A stretch of DNA of 64,000 nt from Amaranthus tricolor (taxonomy: Eukaryota; Streptophyta; Magnoliopsida; Caryophyllales; Amaranthaceae). The notes beneath the pieces are model-generated. The model was not told where the DNA came from and did not search any database. It saw only the letters and a program-made list of their open reading frames with translations. Positions 1 to 11,224 of the stretch are shown here, piece by piece; positions within the stretch are counted from its first letter, which is position 1, and every line of letters starts with the position of its first letter. The position numbers and the translations under genes are program-made. Where the stretch lies: contig NC_080063.1 in assembly GCF_026212465.1 (NCBI RefSeq), positions 1,118,501 through 1,182,500 on the forward strand, in the 5' to 3' direction.

Positions 1-500
1 ATAAGGATCAATGGTCAATGAAGAATGAACGATGAAGAATGAACAAGGATCAATGATCAATGATGAATGAACGATGAAGAATGAACAAGGATCAATGATC
101 AATGAAGAATGAACGATGAAGAATGAACAAGGATCAATGATCAATGAAGAATAAACGATGAAGAATGAACAAGGATTAATGGTCAATGACGAATGAACGA
201 TGAAGAATGAACAAGGATCAATGATCAATGAAGAATGAACGATGAAGAATGTACAAGGATTAATGGTCAATGACGAATGAACGATGAAGAATGAACAAGG
301 ATCAATGATCAATGAAGAATGAACGATGAAGAATGAACAAGGATCAATGATCAATGAAGAATGAACGATGAAGAATGAACAACGATCAATGGTCAATGAC
401 GAATGAAAGATGAAGAATGAACAAGGATCAATGATCAATGAAGAATGAACGATGAAGAATGAACAAGGATCAATGATCAATGAAGAATGAACGATGAAGA

Positions 501-1370
501 ATGTACAAAGATTAATGGTCAATGACGAATGAACGATGAAGAATGAACAAGGATCAATGATCAATGAAGAATGAACGATGAAGAATGAACAAGGATCAAT
601 GATCAATGAATAATAAACGATGAAGAATGAACAAGGATTAATGGTCAATGACGAATGAACGATGAAGAATGAACAAGGATCAATGATCAATGAAGAATGA
701 ACGATGAAGAATGAACAAGGATCAATGATCAATGAAGAATAAACCATGAAGAATGAACAAGGATCAATGATCAATGAAGAATGAACGATGAAGAATGTAC
801 AAGGATTAATGGTCAATGACGAATGAACGATGAAGAATGAACAAGGATCAATGATCAATGAAGAGTGAACGATGAAGAATGAAGAAGAATCAATGATCAA
901 TGAAGAATGAACGATGAAGAATGAAGAAGGATCAATGATTAATGACGAATGAACGATGAAGAATGAACAAGGATCAATGATCAATGAAGAATGAACGATG
1001 AAGAATGAACAGGGATCAATGATCACTGAAGAATGAACGATGAAGAATGTACAAAGATTAATGGTCAATGACGAATGAACGATGAAGAATGAACAAGGAT
1101 CAATGATCAATGAAGAATGAACGATGAATAATGAACAAGGATCAATGATCAATGAAGAATGAACGATCAAGAATGAACAAGGATCAATGATCAATGAAGA
1201 ATGAACGATGAAGAATGTACAAGGATCAATGATCAATGAAGAATGAATGATGAAGAATGTACAAAGATTAATGGTCAATGACGAATGAACGATGAAGAAT
1301 GAACAAGGATCAATGATCAATGAAGAATGAACGATGAAGAATGAACAAGGATCAATGATCAATGAATAAT
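501..1370. repeat. Possible 756-bp-offset satellite repeat
   Basis: The variant word ATGTACAAAGATTAATGG starts at 501, 1047 and 1257. The run after 501 and the run after 1257 both lead into a monomer with AATAATAAACGATG (around 609 and 1363), an offset of 756 bp (18 monomers). The other spacings are 546 and 210 bp, which are 13 and 5 monomers. This suggests in-register duplication, but I followed only these marker words. Confidence 0.5.
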
Positions 1371-3949
1371 AAACGATGAAGAATGAACAAGGATTAATGG
1401 TCAATGACGAATGAACGATGAAGAATGAACAAGGATCAATGATCAATGAAGAATGAACGATGAAGAATGAACAAGGATCAATGATCAATGAAGAATGAAC
1501 GATGAAAAATGAACAAGGATCAATGATCAATGAAGAATGAACGATGAAGAATAAATAAGGATCAATGGTCAATGACGAATGAACGATGAAGAATGAACAA
1601 GGATCAATGATCAATGAAGAATGAACGATGAAAAATGAACAAGGATCAATGATCAATGAAGAATGAACGATGAAGAATAAATAAGGATCAATGGTCAATG
1701 AAGAATGAACGATGAAGAATGAACAAGGATCAATAATCAATGATGAATGAACGATGAAGAATGTACAAGGACCAATGATCAATGACGAATGAACGATGAA
1801 GAATGAACAAGGATCAATGATCAATGAAGAATAAACGATGAAGAATGAACAAGGATTAATGGTCAATGACGAATGAACGATGAAGAATGAACAAGGATCA
1901 ATGATCAATGATCAATGAAGAATGAACGATGAAGAATGAACAAGGATCAATGGTCAATGACGAATGAAAGATGAAGAATGAACAAGGATCAATGATCAAT
2001 GAAGAAAGAACGATGAAGAATGAACAAGGATCAATGATCAATGAAGAATGAACGATGAAGAATGTACAAAGATTAATGGTCAATGACGAATGAACGATGA
2101 AGAATGAACAAGGATCAATGATCAATGAAGAATGAACGATGAAGAATGTACAAGGATCACTAATCAATGAAGAATGAACGATGAAGAATGAACAAGGATT
2201 AATGGTCAATAACGAATGAACGATGAAGAATGAACAAGGATCAATGGTCAATGACGAATGAACGATGAAGAATGAACAAGGATCAATGATCAATGAATAA
2301 TGAACAAGGATCAATGATCAATGACGAATGAATGTAGAAGAATGAACAAGGATCAATGATCAATGATGAATGAACGATGAAGAATGTACAAGGATCAATG
2401 ATCAATGACGAATGAACGATGAAGAATGAACAAGGATCAATGATCAATGAAGAATAAACGATGAAGAATGAACAAGGATTAATGGTCAATGACGAATGAA
2501 CGATGAAGAATGAACAAGGATCAATGATCAATGAAGAATGAACGATGAAGAATGAACAAGGATCAATGATCATTGAAGAATGAACGATGAAGAATGAACA
2601 AGGATCAATGATCAATGAAGAATAAACGATGAAGAATGAACAAGGATCAATGATCAATGAAGAATGAACGATGAAGAATGAACAAGGATCAATGGTCAAT
2701 GACGAATAAAAGATGAAGAATGAACAAGGATCAATAATCAATGAAGAATGAACGATGAAAAATGAACAAGGATCAATGATCAATGAAGAATGAACGATGA
2801 AGAATGAACAAGGATCAATGATCAATGACGAATGAACGATGAAGAATGAACAAGGATCAATGATCAATGACGAATGAACGATGAAAAATGAACAAGGATC
2901 AATGATCAATGAAGAATGAACGATGAAGAATGAACAAGGATCAATGATCAATGACGATGAACGATAATGAACAACGATCAATGATCAATGAAGAATGAAC
3001 GATGAAGAATGAATAAGGATCAATGCTCAATGAAGAATGAACGATGAAGAATGAACAAGGATCAATGATCAATTATGAATGAACGATGAAAAATGAACAA
3101 GGATCAATGATCAATGAAGAATGAACAAGGATCAATGATCAATGAAGAATGAACGATGAAGAATGAACAAGGATCAATGATCAATGAAGAATGAACGATG
3201 AAGAATGAACAAGGATCAATGGTCAATGACGAATGAAAGATGAAGAATGAACTAGGATCAATGATCAATGAAGAATGAACGATGAAGAATGAACAAGTAT
3301 CAATGATCAATGAAGAATGAACGATGAAGAATGTACAAGGATTAATGGTCAATGACGAATGAACGATGAAGAATGAACAAGGATCAATGATCAATGAAGA
3401 ATGAACGATGAAGAATGAACAAGGATCAATCATCAATGACGAATGAACGATGAAGAATGAACAAGGATTAATGGTCAATGACGAATGAACGATGAAGAAT
3501 GAACAAGGATCAATGATCAATGAAGAATGAACGATGAAGAATGAACAAGGATTAATGGTCAATGACGAATGAACGATGAAGAATGAACAAGGATCAATGA
3601 TCAATGAAGAATGAACGATGAAGAATGAACAAGGATCAATGATCAATGACGAATGAACGATGAAGAATGAACAAGGATCAATGATCAATGAAGCATGAAT
3701 GATGAAGAATGAACAAGGATTAATGGTCAATGACGAATGAACGATGATTAATGAACAAGGATCAATGATCAATGAATAATGAACAAGGATCAATGATCAA
3801 TGACGAATGAATGTAGAAGAATGAACAAGGATCAATGATCAATAATGAATGAACGATGAAGAATAAACAAGGATTAATGGTCAATGACGAATGAACGATG
3901 AAGAATGAACAAGGATCAATGGTCAATGACGAATGAACGATGAAGAATG

Positions 3950-6900
3950 AACAAGGATCAATGATCAATGCAGAATGAACGATGAAGAATGAATAAGGAT
4001 TAATGGTCAATGACGAATGAACTATGAAGAATGAACAAGGATATATGGTCAATGACGAATGAACGATGAAGAATGAACAAGGATCAATGATCAATGAATA
4101 ATGAACAAGAATCAATGATAAATGACGAATGAATATAGAAGAATGAACAAGGATTAATGGTCAATGACGAATGAACGATGAAGAATGAACAAGGATTAAT
4201 GGTCAATGACGAATGAACGATGAAGAATGAACAAGGATCAATGGTCAATGACGAATGAACGATGAAAAATGAACAACGATCAATGATCAATGAATAATGA
4301 ACAAGGATCAATGATCAATGACTAATGAACGATGAAGAATGAACAAGGATCAATGATCAATGACGAATGAACGATGAAAAATGAACAAGGATAATTAATC
4401 AATGAAGAATGAACGATGAAGAATAAACAAGGATCAATGGTCAATGACGAATGAACGATGAAGAATAAACAAGGATCAATGATCAATGAAGAATGAACGA
4501 TGAAGAATGAACAAGGCTTAATGATCAATGACGAATGAACGATGAAGAATGAAGAAGGATCATTGATCAATGACGAATGAACGATGAAAAATGAACAAGG
4601 ATCAATGATCAATGAAGAATGAACGATGAAGAATTAATAAGGATCAATGGTCAATGACGAATGATCGATGAAGAATGAACAAGGATCAATGATCAATGAA
4701 GAATGAACGATGAAGAATGAACAAGGATCAATGATCAATGACGAATGAACGATGAAGAATGAACAAGGATCATTGATCAATGACGAGTGAACGATGAAAA
4801 ATGAACAAGGATCAATGATCAATGAAGAATGAACAATGAAGAATAAACAAGGATCAATAGTCAATGACGAATGAACGATGAAGAATGAACAAGGATCAAT
4901 GATCAATGAAGAATGAACGATGAAGAATGAACAAGGATCAATGATCAATGAAGAATGAACGATGAAGAAGGAACAAGGATTAATGGTCAATGACGAATGA
5001 ACGATGAAAAATGAACAAGGATCAATGATCAATGAAGAATGAACGATGAAGAATAAACAAGGATCAATGGTCAATGACGAATGAACGATGAAGAATGAAC
5101 AAGGATCAATGATCAATGAAGAATGAACGATGAAGAATGAACAAGGATCAATGATCAATGACGAATGAACGATGAAGAACGAACGATGAAGAATGTACAA
5201 GGATTAATGGTCAATGACGAATGAAGGATGAAGAATGAACAAGGATCAATGATCAATGAAGAATGAACGATGAAGAATGAACAAGGATTAATGGTCAATG
5301 ACGAATGAACGATGAAGAATGAACAAGGATCAATGATCAATGAAGAATGAACGATGAAGAATGAACAAGGATCAATGATCAATGACGAATGAACGATGAA
5401 GAATGAACAAGGATCAATGATCAATGACGAATGAACGATTAAGAATGAACAAGGATCAATGATCAATGAAGAATGAACGATGAAGAATGAACAAGGATCA
5501 ATGATCAATGAAGAATGAACGATGAAGAATGAACAAGGATCAATGGTCAATGACGAATGAACGATGAAGAATGAACAAGGATCAATGATCAATTAAGAAT
5601 GAACGATAAAGAATGAACAAGGATCAATGATCAATGAAGAATGAATGATGAAGAATGAACAAGGATCAATGATCAATGAAGAATGAACGATGAAGAATGA
5701 ACAAGGATCAATGGTCAATGACGAATGAACGATGAAGAATGAACAAGGATCAATGATCAAGTAAGAATGAACGATAAAGAATGAACAAGGATCAATGATC
5801 AATGAAGAATGAACGATGAAGAATGAACAAGGATTAATGGTCAATGACGAATGAACGATGAAGAATGAACAAGGATCAATGATCAATGAAGAATGAACGA
5901 TGAAGAATGAACAAGGATTAATGGTCAATGACGAATGAACGATGAAGAATGAACAAGGATCAATGATCAATGAATAATGAACAAGGATCAATGATCTATA
6001 ATGAATGAACGATGAAGAATAAACAAGGATTAATGGTCAATGAAGAATGAACGATGAAGAATGAACAAGGATCAATGATCATTGAAGAATGAACGATGAA
6101 GAATGAACAAGGATCAATGATCAATGAAGAATAAACGATGAAGAATGAACAAGGATCAATGATCAATGAAGAATGAACGATGAAGAATGAACAAGGATCA
6201 ATGGTCAATGACGAATAAAAGATGAAGAATGAACAAGGATCAATAATCAATGAAGAATGAACGATGAAGAATGAACAAGGATCAATGATCAATGGAGAAT
6301 GAACGATGAAGAATGAATAAGGATTAATGGTCAATGACGAATGAACTATGAAGAATGAACAAGGATCAATGGTCAATGACGAATGAACGATGAAGAATGA
6401 ACAAGCATCAATGATCAATGAATAATGAACAAGGATCAATGATCAATGACGAATGAATGTAGAAGAATGAACAAGGATTAATGGTCAATGACGAATGAAC
6501 GATGAAGAATGAACAAGGATTAATGGTCAATGACGAATGAACGATGAAGAATGAACAAGGATCAATAGTCAATGACGAATGAACGATGAAAAATGAACAA
6601 GGATCAATGATCAATGAATAATGAACAAGGATCAATGATCAATGACTAATGAACGATGAAGAATGAACAAGGATCAATGATCAATGACGAATGAACGAAG
6701 AAAAATGAACAAGGATCAATGATCAATGAAGAATGAACGATGAAGAATAAACAAGGATCAATGGTCAATGACGAATGAACGATAAAGAATGAACAAGGAT
6801 CAATGATCAATGAAGAATGAACGATGAAGAATGAACAAGGCTCAATGATCAATGACGAATGAACGATGAAGAATGAACAAGGATCATTGATCAATGACGA

Positions 6901-8295
6901 ATGAACGATGAAAAATGAACAAGGATCAATGATCAATGAAGAATGAACGATGAAGAATAAATAAGGATCAATGGTCAATGACGAATGATCGATGAAGAAT
7001 GAACAAGGATCAATGATCAATGAAGAATGAACGATGAAGAATGAACAAGGATCAATGATCAATGACGAATGAACGATGAAGAATGAACAAGGATCATTGA
7101 TCAATGACTAATGAACGATGAAAAATGAACAAGGATCAATGATCAATGAAGAATGAACGATGAAGAATAAACAAGGATCAATGGTCAATGACGAATGAAC
7201 GATGAAGAATGAACAAGGATCAATGATCAATGAAGAATGAACGATGAAGAATGAACAATGATCAATGATCAACGAAGAATGAACGATGAAGAATGAACAA
7301 GGATTAATGGTCAATGACGAATGAACGATGAAAAATGAACAAGGATCAATGATCAATGAAGAATGAACGATGAAGAATAAACAAGGATCAATGGTCAATG
7401 ACGAATGAACGATGAAGAATGAACAAGGATCAATGATCAATGAAGAATGAACGATGAAGAATGAACAAGGATCAATGATCAATGACGACTGAACGATGAA
7501 GAACGAACGATGAAGAATGTACAAGGATTAATGGTCAATGACGAATGAACGATGAAGAACGAACAAGGATCAATGATCAATGAAGAATGAACGATGAAGA
7601 ATGAACAAGGATTAATGGTCAATGACGAATGAACGATGAAGAATGAACAAGGATCAATGATCAATGAAGAATGAACGATGAAGAATGAACAAGGATCAAT
7701 GATCAATGACGAATGAACGATGAAGAATGAACAAGGATCAATGATCAATGACGAATGAACGATGAAGAATGAACAAGGATCAATGATCAATGAAGAATGA
7801 ACGATGAAGAATGAACAAGGATCAATGATCAATGAAGAATGAACGATGAAGAATGAACAAGGATCAATGGTCAATGACGAATGAACGATGAAGAATGAAC
7901 AAGGATCAATGATCAATTAAGAATGAACGATAAAGAATGAACTAGGATAAATGATCAATGAAGAATGAATGATGAAGAATGAACAAGGATCAATGATCAA
8001 TGAAGAATGAACGATGAAGAATGAACAAGGATCAATGGTCAATGACGAATGAACGATGAAGAATGAACAAGGATCAATGATCAATTAAGAATGAACGATA
8101 AAGAATGAACAAGGATCAATGATCAATGAAGAATGAACGATGAAGAATGAACAAGGATTAATGGTCAATGACGAATGAACGATGAAGAATGAACAAGGAT
8201 CAATGATCAATGAAGATTGAACGATGAAGAATGAACAAGGATTAATGGTCAATGACGAATGAACGATGAAGAATGAACAAGGATCAATGATCAAT
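3950..8295. repeat. Duplicated ~2.0-kb satellite block, offset 2324 bp
   Basis: A block of about 2.0 kb at roughly 3950-5971 recurs at roughly 6274-8295. The offset is 2324 bp, which is 332 heptamers. The matching runs of variant monomers include a GTACAAGG-bearing pair, the GAACGAACGATG junction (5176-5190 and 7500-7514), and the short overlapping open frames that end at the same relative points. Scattered substitutions separate the copies, so this duplication looks older than the ones in family B. Edges are approximate. Confidence 0.75.
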
Positions 8296-8339
8296 GAAGA
8301 ATGAACGATGAAGAATGAATAAGGATTAATGGTCAATGA

Positions 8340-8344
8340 CGAAT
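8340..8344. repeat. Target-site duplication, left copy (CGAAT)
   Basis: CGAAT immediately precedes the element's terminal TGATG. The same five bases follow the element's other end at 12210-12214. Removing the element and one CGAAT restores a normal satellite monomer (GACGAATGAACTATGAAG) that also occurs intact in the window, for example with CGAAT at 4014-4018 and 6338-6342. Confidence 0.93.
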
Positions 8345-8372
8345 TGATGTGTAAACTAAGTTGAAAAACTTC
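8345..8372 (-). repeat. Remnant of 3' LTR (terminal 28 bp)
   Basis: These 28 bases, beginning TGATGTGTAAAC, are identical to the first 28 bases of the complete LTR at 11225-11252. At 8373 the sequence switches abruptly to RNase H coding sequence, whereas the complete LTR continues GTTCACAAATGGG. This is the outermost tip of the 3' LTR, left behind by an internal deletion. Confidence 0.93.
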
Positions 8373-8682
8373 ATGAATGGTTGTGGCCTCAAGTAATGTG
8401 ACCAATGATCTAGAGCCCTCACCATTGCATAGAACTCCTTGTCATAGGTGGAATAGTTCAGCTTGCCTTGACTCAACTTCTCACTAAAATAGGCAATAGG
8501 ACGCCCTTCTTGAATCAAAACAGCACCAATTCCCCTCCCACTTGCATCACACTCAACTTCAAATGGCTTTGAGAAATCTGGAAGTGCTAGGATTGGAGTG
8601 TTGCACATCTTCTCTTTGACCTCCTCAAAGGCCTTTTGAGCTTGAGGAGTCCATTCAAACGAACCCTTCTTTGTGCACTCGG
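8373..8682 (-). pseudogene. RNase H domain fragment of the pol polyprotein
   Basis: This continues the pol frame after a frameshift, in the frame offset by 2 nt. The translation contains [16 protein letters not shown], whose Asp (8546-8548) is the first catalytic acid of the Ty3/Gypsy RNase H fold, and [12 protein letters not shown], whose Glu is the second. HYLRPQPF follows, and the frame then runs into the 28-bp LTR tip and stops in satellite at 8333-8335. The part of the domain that would carry the remaining catalytic Asp residues is deleted, so the enzyme cannot be functional. The Met encoded at 8606-8608 is internal to the polyprotein and is not a start codon. In an intact element this domain would degrade the RNA strand during reverse transcription. 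Confidence 0.9.
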
Positions 8683-8690
8683 TTATGGAG
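8683..8690 (-). other. Frameshift/premature stop between RT and RNase H
   Basis: The RT frame ends in TAA at 8683-8685, but RNase H coding resumes immediately downstream in the frame shifted by 2 nt mod 3. That is what loss of a single base would produce. No slippery heptamer or programmed frameshift structure is evident, so I read it as a decay mutation. Confidence 0.75.
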
Positions 8691-11160
8691 CCATGAGAGT
8701 GCTGAAATTGCGAATGAACCTCCTATAAAAGGAAGCTAACCCATGGAATGAGCGCACCTCCGTGAGTGTCTTGGGACTAGGCCATGATTGAATAGCCTCA
8801 ATCTTGCTTGGATCAACTTTCACACCTTCACCTGAAATAATGTAACCAAGAAAAGTGACCTCATATAGCATAAAATTACATTTCTCAAGTTTTCCATACA
8901 ATTTTTGCTTTCTTAATACAGTGAAAACTTCCAATAAATGTAACAAATGCTCATCTTCACGTTTGCTATAGATGAGGATGTCATCAAGATACACCACCAC
9001 GAACTTGCCTAGAAAAGGTCTCAACACTTCATTCATCAATCTCATGAAAGTGCTAGGAGCATTGGTGAGTCCAAATGGCATAACAAGCCACTCGTACAAC
9101 CCATGCTTGGTCTTGAAAGCAGTCTTCCACTTATCTCCTTCCCTCATTCGAATTTGATGATAGCTACTCCTCAAATCAACTTTAGAAAAGATATTAGAGC
9201 CACTCAACTCATCAAGCATGTCATCAAGCCTTGGGATAGGAAACCTGTACTTGATAGTAATGTTATTAACAGCCCTACTATCAATACACATACGCCATGT
9301 ACCATCCTTTTTAGGAACCAAAAGAGCAGGAACAGCACAAGGACTCATAGACTCACGCACATACCCCATACTCATCAACTCCTCTATTTGTCTTTGCAAC
9401 TCCTTAGTCTCCAAAGGATTACATCTATAGGCGGGTTTGTTAGGCAAAGGAGCACCAGGAATAAGATCAATTTGATGTTCAATACCTCTTAAAGGTGGTA
9501 ACCCATTAGGTAACTCATCAGGAAAAACATCTCTAAAGTCTTTAATCAATTGAGCCAATTTAGGGTTTTGACTCACAAATTTTTCATGGATTTCTTTAGA
9601 ATACAACAGATACACCTCATTCTCACCATCAATCTCCCTCTCAAATTCTTTAAGAGTGAGCAATGACACCTCCTTAGATTGTTTAACTTTTTGTGAAAAA
9701 CGTGGGGGTGGTAAGGGATGTAATTTTTTTTGTTTTCCTTGGTGAGTTATAGTGTAAGTATTATGATAACCATCATGGACAGATTTTCGATCAGTTTGCC
9801 ATGGTCTACCAAGTAAAATATGACAAGCATCCATAGACACAACATCACATAATTGAGAATCATGATAAGAACCAATGGAAAAACTAACCATGCTTTGTTT
9901 TCTAACCCCCGTGCTGGAATTCGAATCTAACCAACTCAACTTATAAGGATTTGGATGATTTGTAGTTGTAAGACCAAGTTTGGTTACTAGAGTTTTAGAA
10001 ACCGTATTTGCCTCACTCCCACTATCAATAATCAAATCACATACCTCGCCTTCAATCTTGCACTTGGTGATGAAAATGTGTTGTCTTTGAGGTGCTATGG
10101 GCTCCTCAACTTGGGCTTGCAACGCCCTCCTCACCACTAGGCTTTGCTTGGCCTCCTCTTCTGGAAAGCATTGGTCCTCCTCTTCATCTTCACCCACGGC
10201 CTCCCCTTCTTCATCTTCAAACTCTTCCCAATCTATAGTTTGGTTGGCAATGAGCTTCACCTCTTGCATAGTTAAGGCCCTTGAATTTGGGCAATCTTTC
10301 TTGAAATGCCCTCTTCCTCCACACTTGTAACATACAATGTCACTAAGTTTGAAGTCCTTCTTGTCCTTCCTAGGTGGATCATTAGGTTTGACAAGACTAG
10401 ACCCCTCCTTGGTAGGAAAGGTAGGTTTTCGAGCCACTTGAGGAATGAAAGTAGACTTCTTCTTCTTCCTCTTAGCATCGAATTTCACCACAAGTTTACA
10501 AGCTTCCACAAAGGTTAAGTTGGTGTAACTTTCAAGCTTCTCTTGCAATTCTTGATCCAAACCAGCAATAAAACGCCCCAACTTGAGCTCTTCATTTTCT
10601 GTGACTTCACACACAATGGCGAGTCTATCAAACTCCTTTATGTAATCTTCAACTGGGTCGCCTCTTTGTTGTAAAGTACTCCACTTTACATATTGACTTT
10701 GTTTGTAATTGTGAGGAATAAAGCGATCCCTCATCCTTTTCTTCAATTTCCTCCAAGTAGAGATGGAAGCTTTCCCCCTAAGGGTACGCCCCCTTTGTTC
10801 TCCTTGCAACCAACTATCACCATAGCCTTTCAGCTTGACTTTGGCTATCTTGTATCTTTGTACTTCCTCATGAATGTCTTTGTATTCAAAGTACCTTTCC
10901 AAGGATTTCTCCCATTCCAAGTACTTTTCTGGATCAAGCGACCCATCAAAGGCAGGGACATCTACTTTGAGACTCCTATCTTCCCTCCTAGGTGGAGGTT
11001 CCTCGTTTTGATCTCTCCTATCTTGCTCGTTCAGGAGTCTTGCCATTAAGGCAGCAAGATTCCCTTGTAGATTGGCATTAGTTTCGGCCAACCTTTCTTG
11101 ATTAGCAATGGAACGATTTAGAGCTTCCAGAGCTACTTTTAAATCTTGATTCTCTCCCAT
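8683..11160 (-). pseudogene. gag-pol polyprotein (Gag, protease, RT), 3'-truncated
   Basis: One uninterrupted 825-codon frame from the ATG at 11158-11160. The open frame extends upstream to 11223, but only through a TTG lying in the primer-binding site, so MGENQDL is the plausible start. Domains in order, numbered from that Met: a Leu/Ala-rich N-terminus likely to be helical; a retrotransposon Gag core with GYGDSWLQ; a basic tract; a CCHC zinc knuckle, CYKCGGRGHFKKDC (residues 277-290, DNA 10291-10332); an acidic linker; a retropepsin-like protease with DLIIDSGSEANTVS (Asp 379, DNA 10024-10026); and a reverse transcriptase with KKDGTWRMCIDSR (from residue 617), KVDLRSSYHQIRM, MPFGLTNAPSTF and the catalytic YLDD at 724-727 (DNA 8980-8991). 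It stops at 8683-8685, just after [13 protein letters not shown], where family members continue into RNase H; a one-base loss is inferred. Integrase is absent. Gag would form the particle, protease would process it, and RT would make cDNA. The element cannot move autonomously. Confidence 0.93.
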
Positions 11161-11224
11161 GATATGTAGGTATTCGACCCCATTGGAAGTGTATGGAAAA
11201 ACTCCCCCTACCTGGCGCGCCAAA
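11161..11224 (-). other. Untranslated leader between 5' LTR and gag
   Basis: A short leader of 64 bp on the minus strand between the LTR edge (11225) and the gag ATG (11160). It contains the candidate primer-binding site next to the LTR and no other recognisable signal. The gag frame is open through it from an in-frame TTG at 11221-11223, which is unlikely to be used for initiation in a eukaryote. Confidence 0.7.
11204..11222 (-). promoter_or_regulatory. Candidate tRNA primer-binding site
   Basis: On the minus strand, two bases (TT) after the LTR end, the sequence reads TGGCGCGCCAGGTAGGGGG. Position, 2-nt spacing and the initial TGG (complement of the tRNA CCA end) fit a primer-binding site. 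It is not the initiator-Met type (TGGTATCAGAGC) common in plant Gypsy elements. I could not assign the tRNA. Confidence 0.75.

Larger units (their letters stand above)
1..8344. repeat. 42-bp satellite array, family A, left arm
   Basis: Uninterrupted head-to-tail 42-bp monomers, all in one orientation; a perfect consensus copy lies at 541-582. The monomer is about 50% A, 24% G, 17% T and 9% C on the + strand, and reads as six heptamers of the form GAWSAAT. Two monomer classes mix here: one with GATCAATGATCAATGAAG and one with GATTAATGGTCAATGACG. The second class marks family A and is frequent up to about 14.77 kb. Single-base variants are common and neighbours are less uniform than in family B. 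Minus-strand open frames are satellite read-through. I see no gene, RNA gene or other element in this stretch. Confidence 0.97.

Noticed and set aside
1..8344. CRISPR array
   Set aside because: Repeats are directly abutting with no unique spacers, units are 42 bp for kilobases, and the context is a plant-type LTR element.
8085..8405. 106-codon chimeric frame from RNase H into satellite
   Set aside because: Alternate-frame read of pol, the LTR tip and satellite joined by the insertion; not a gene.
10272..10478. 68-codon minus-strand frame overlapping gag
   Set aside because: An out-of-frame shadow of the gag zinc-knuckle region.
8972..11049. Plus-strand open frames of 61-129 codons across the retrotransposon
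   Set aside because: They are antisense to the gag-pol frame, show no recognisable domain, and are explained by codon bias of the real coding strand.
11221..11223. TTG as the gag start codon
   Set aside because: It falls inside the candidate primer-binding site. The ATG at 11158-11160 is the first AUG in frame and gives a plausible Gag N-terminus.
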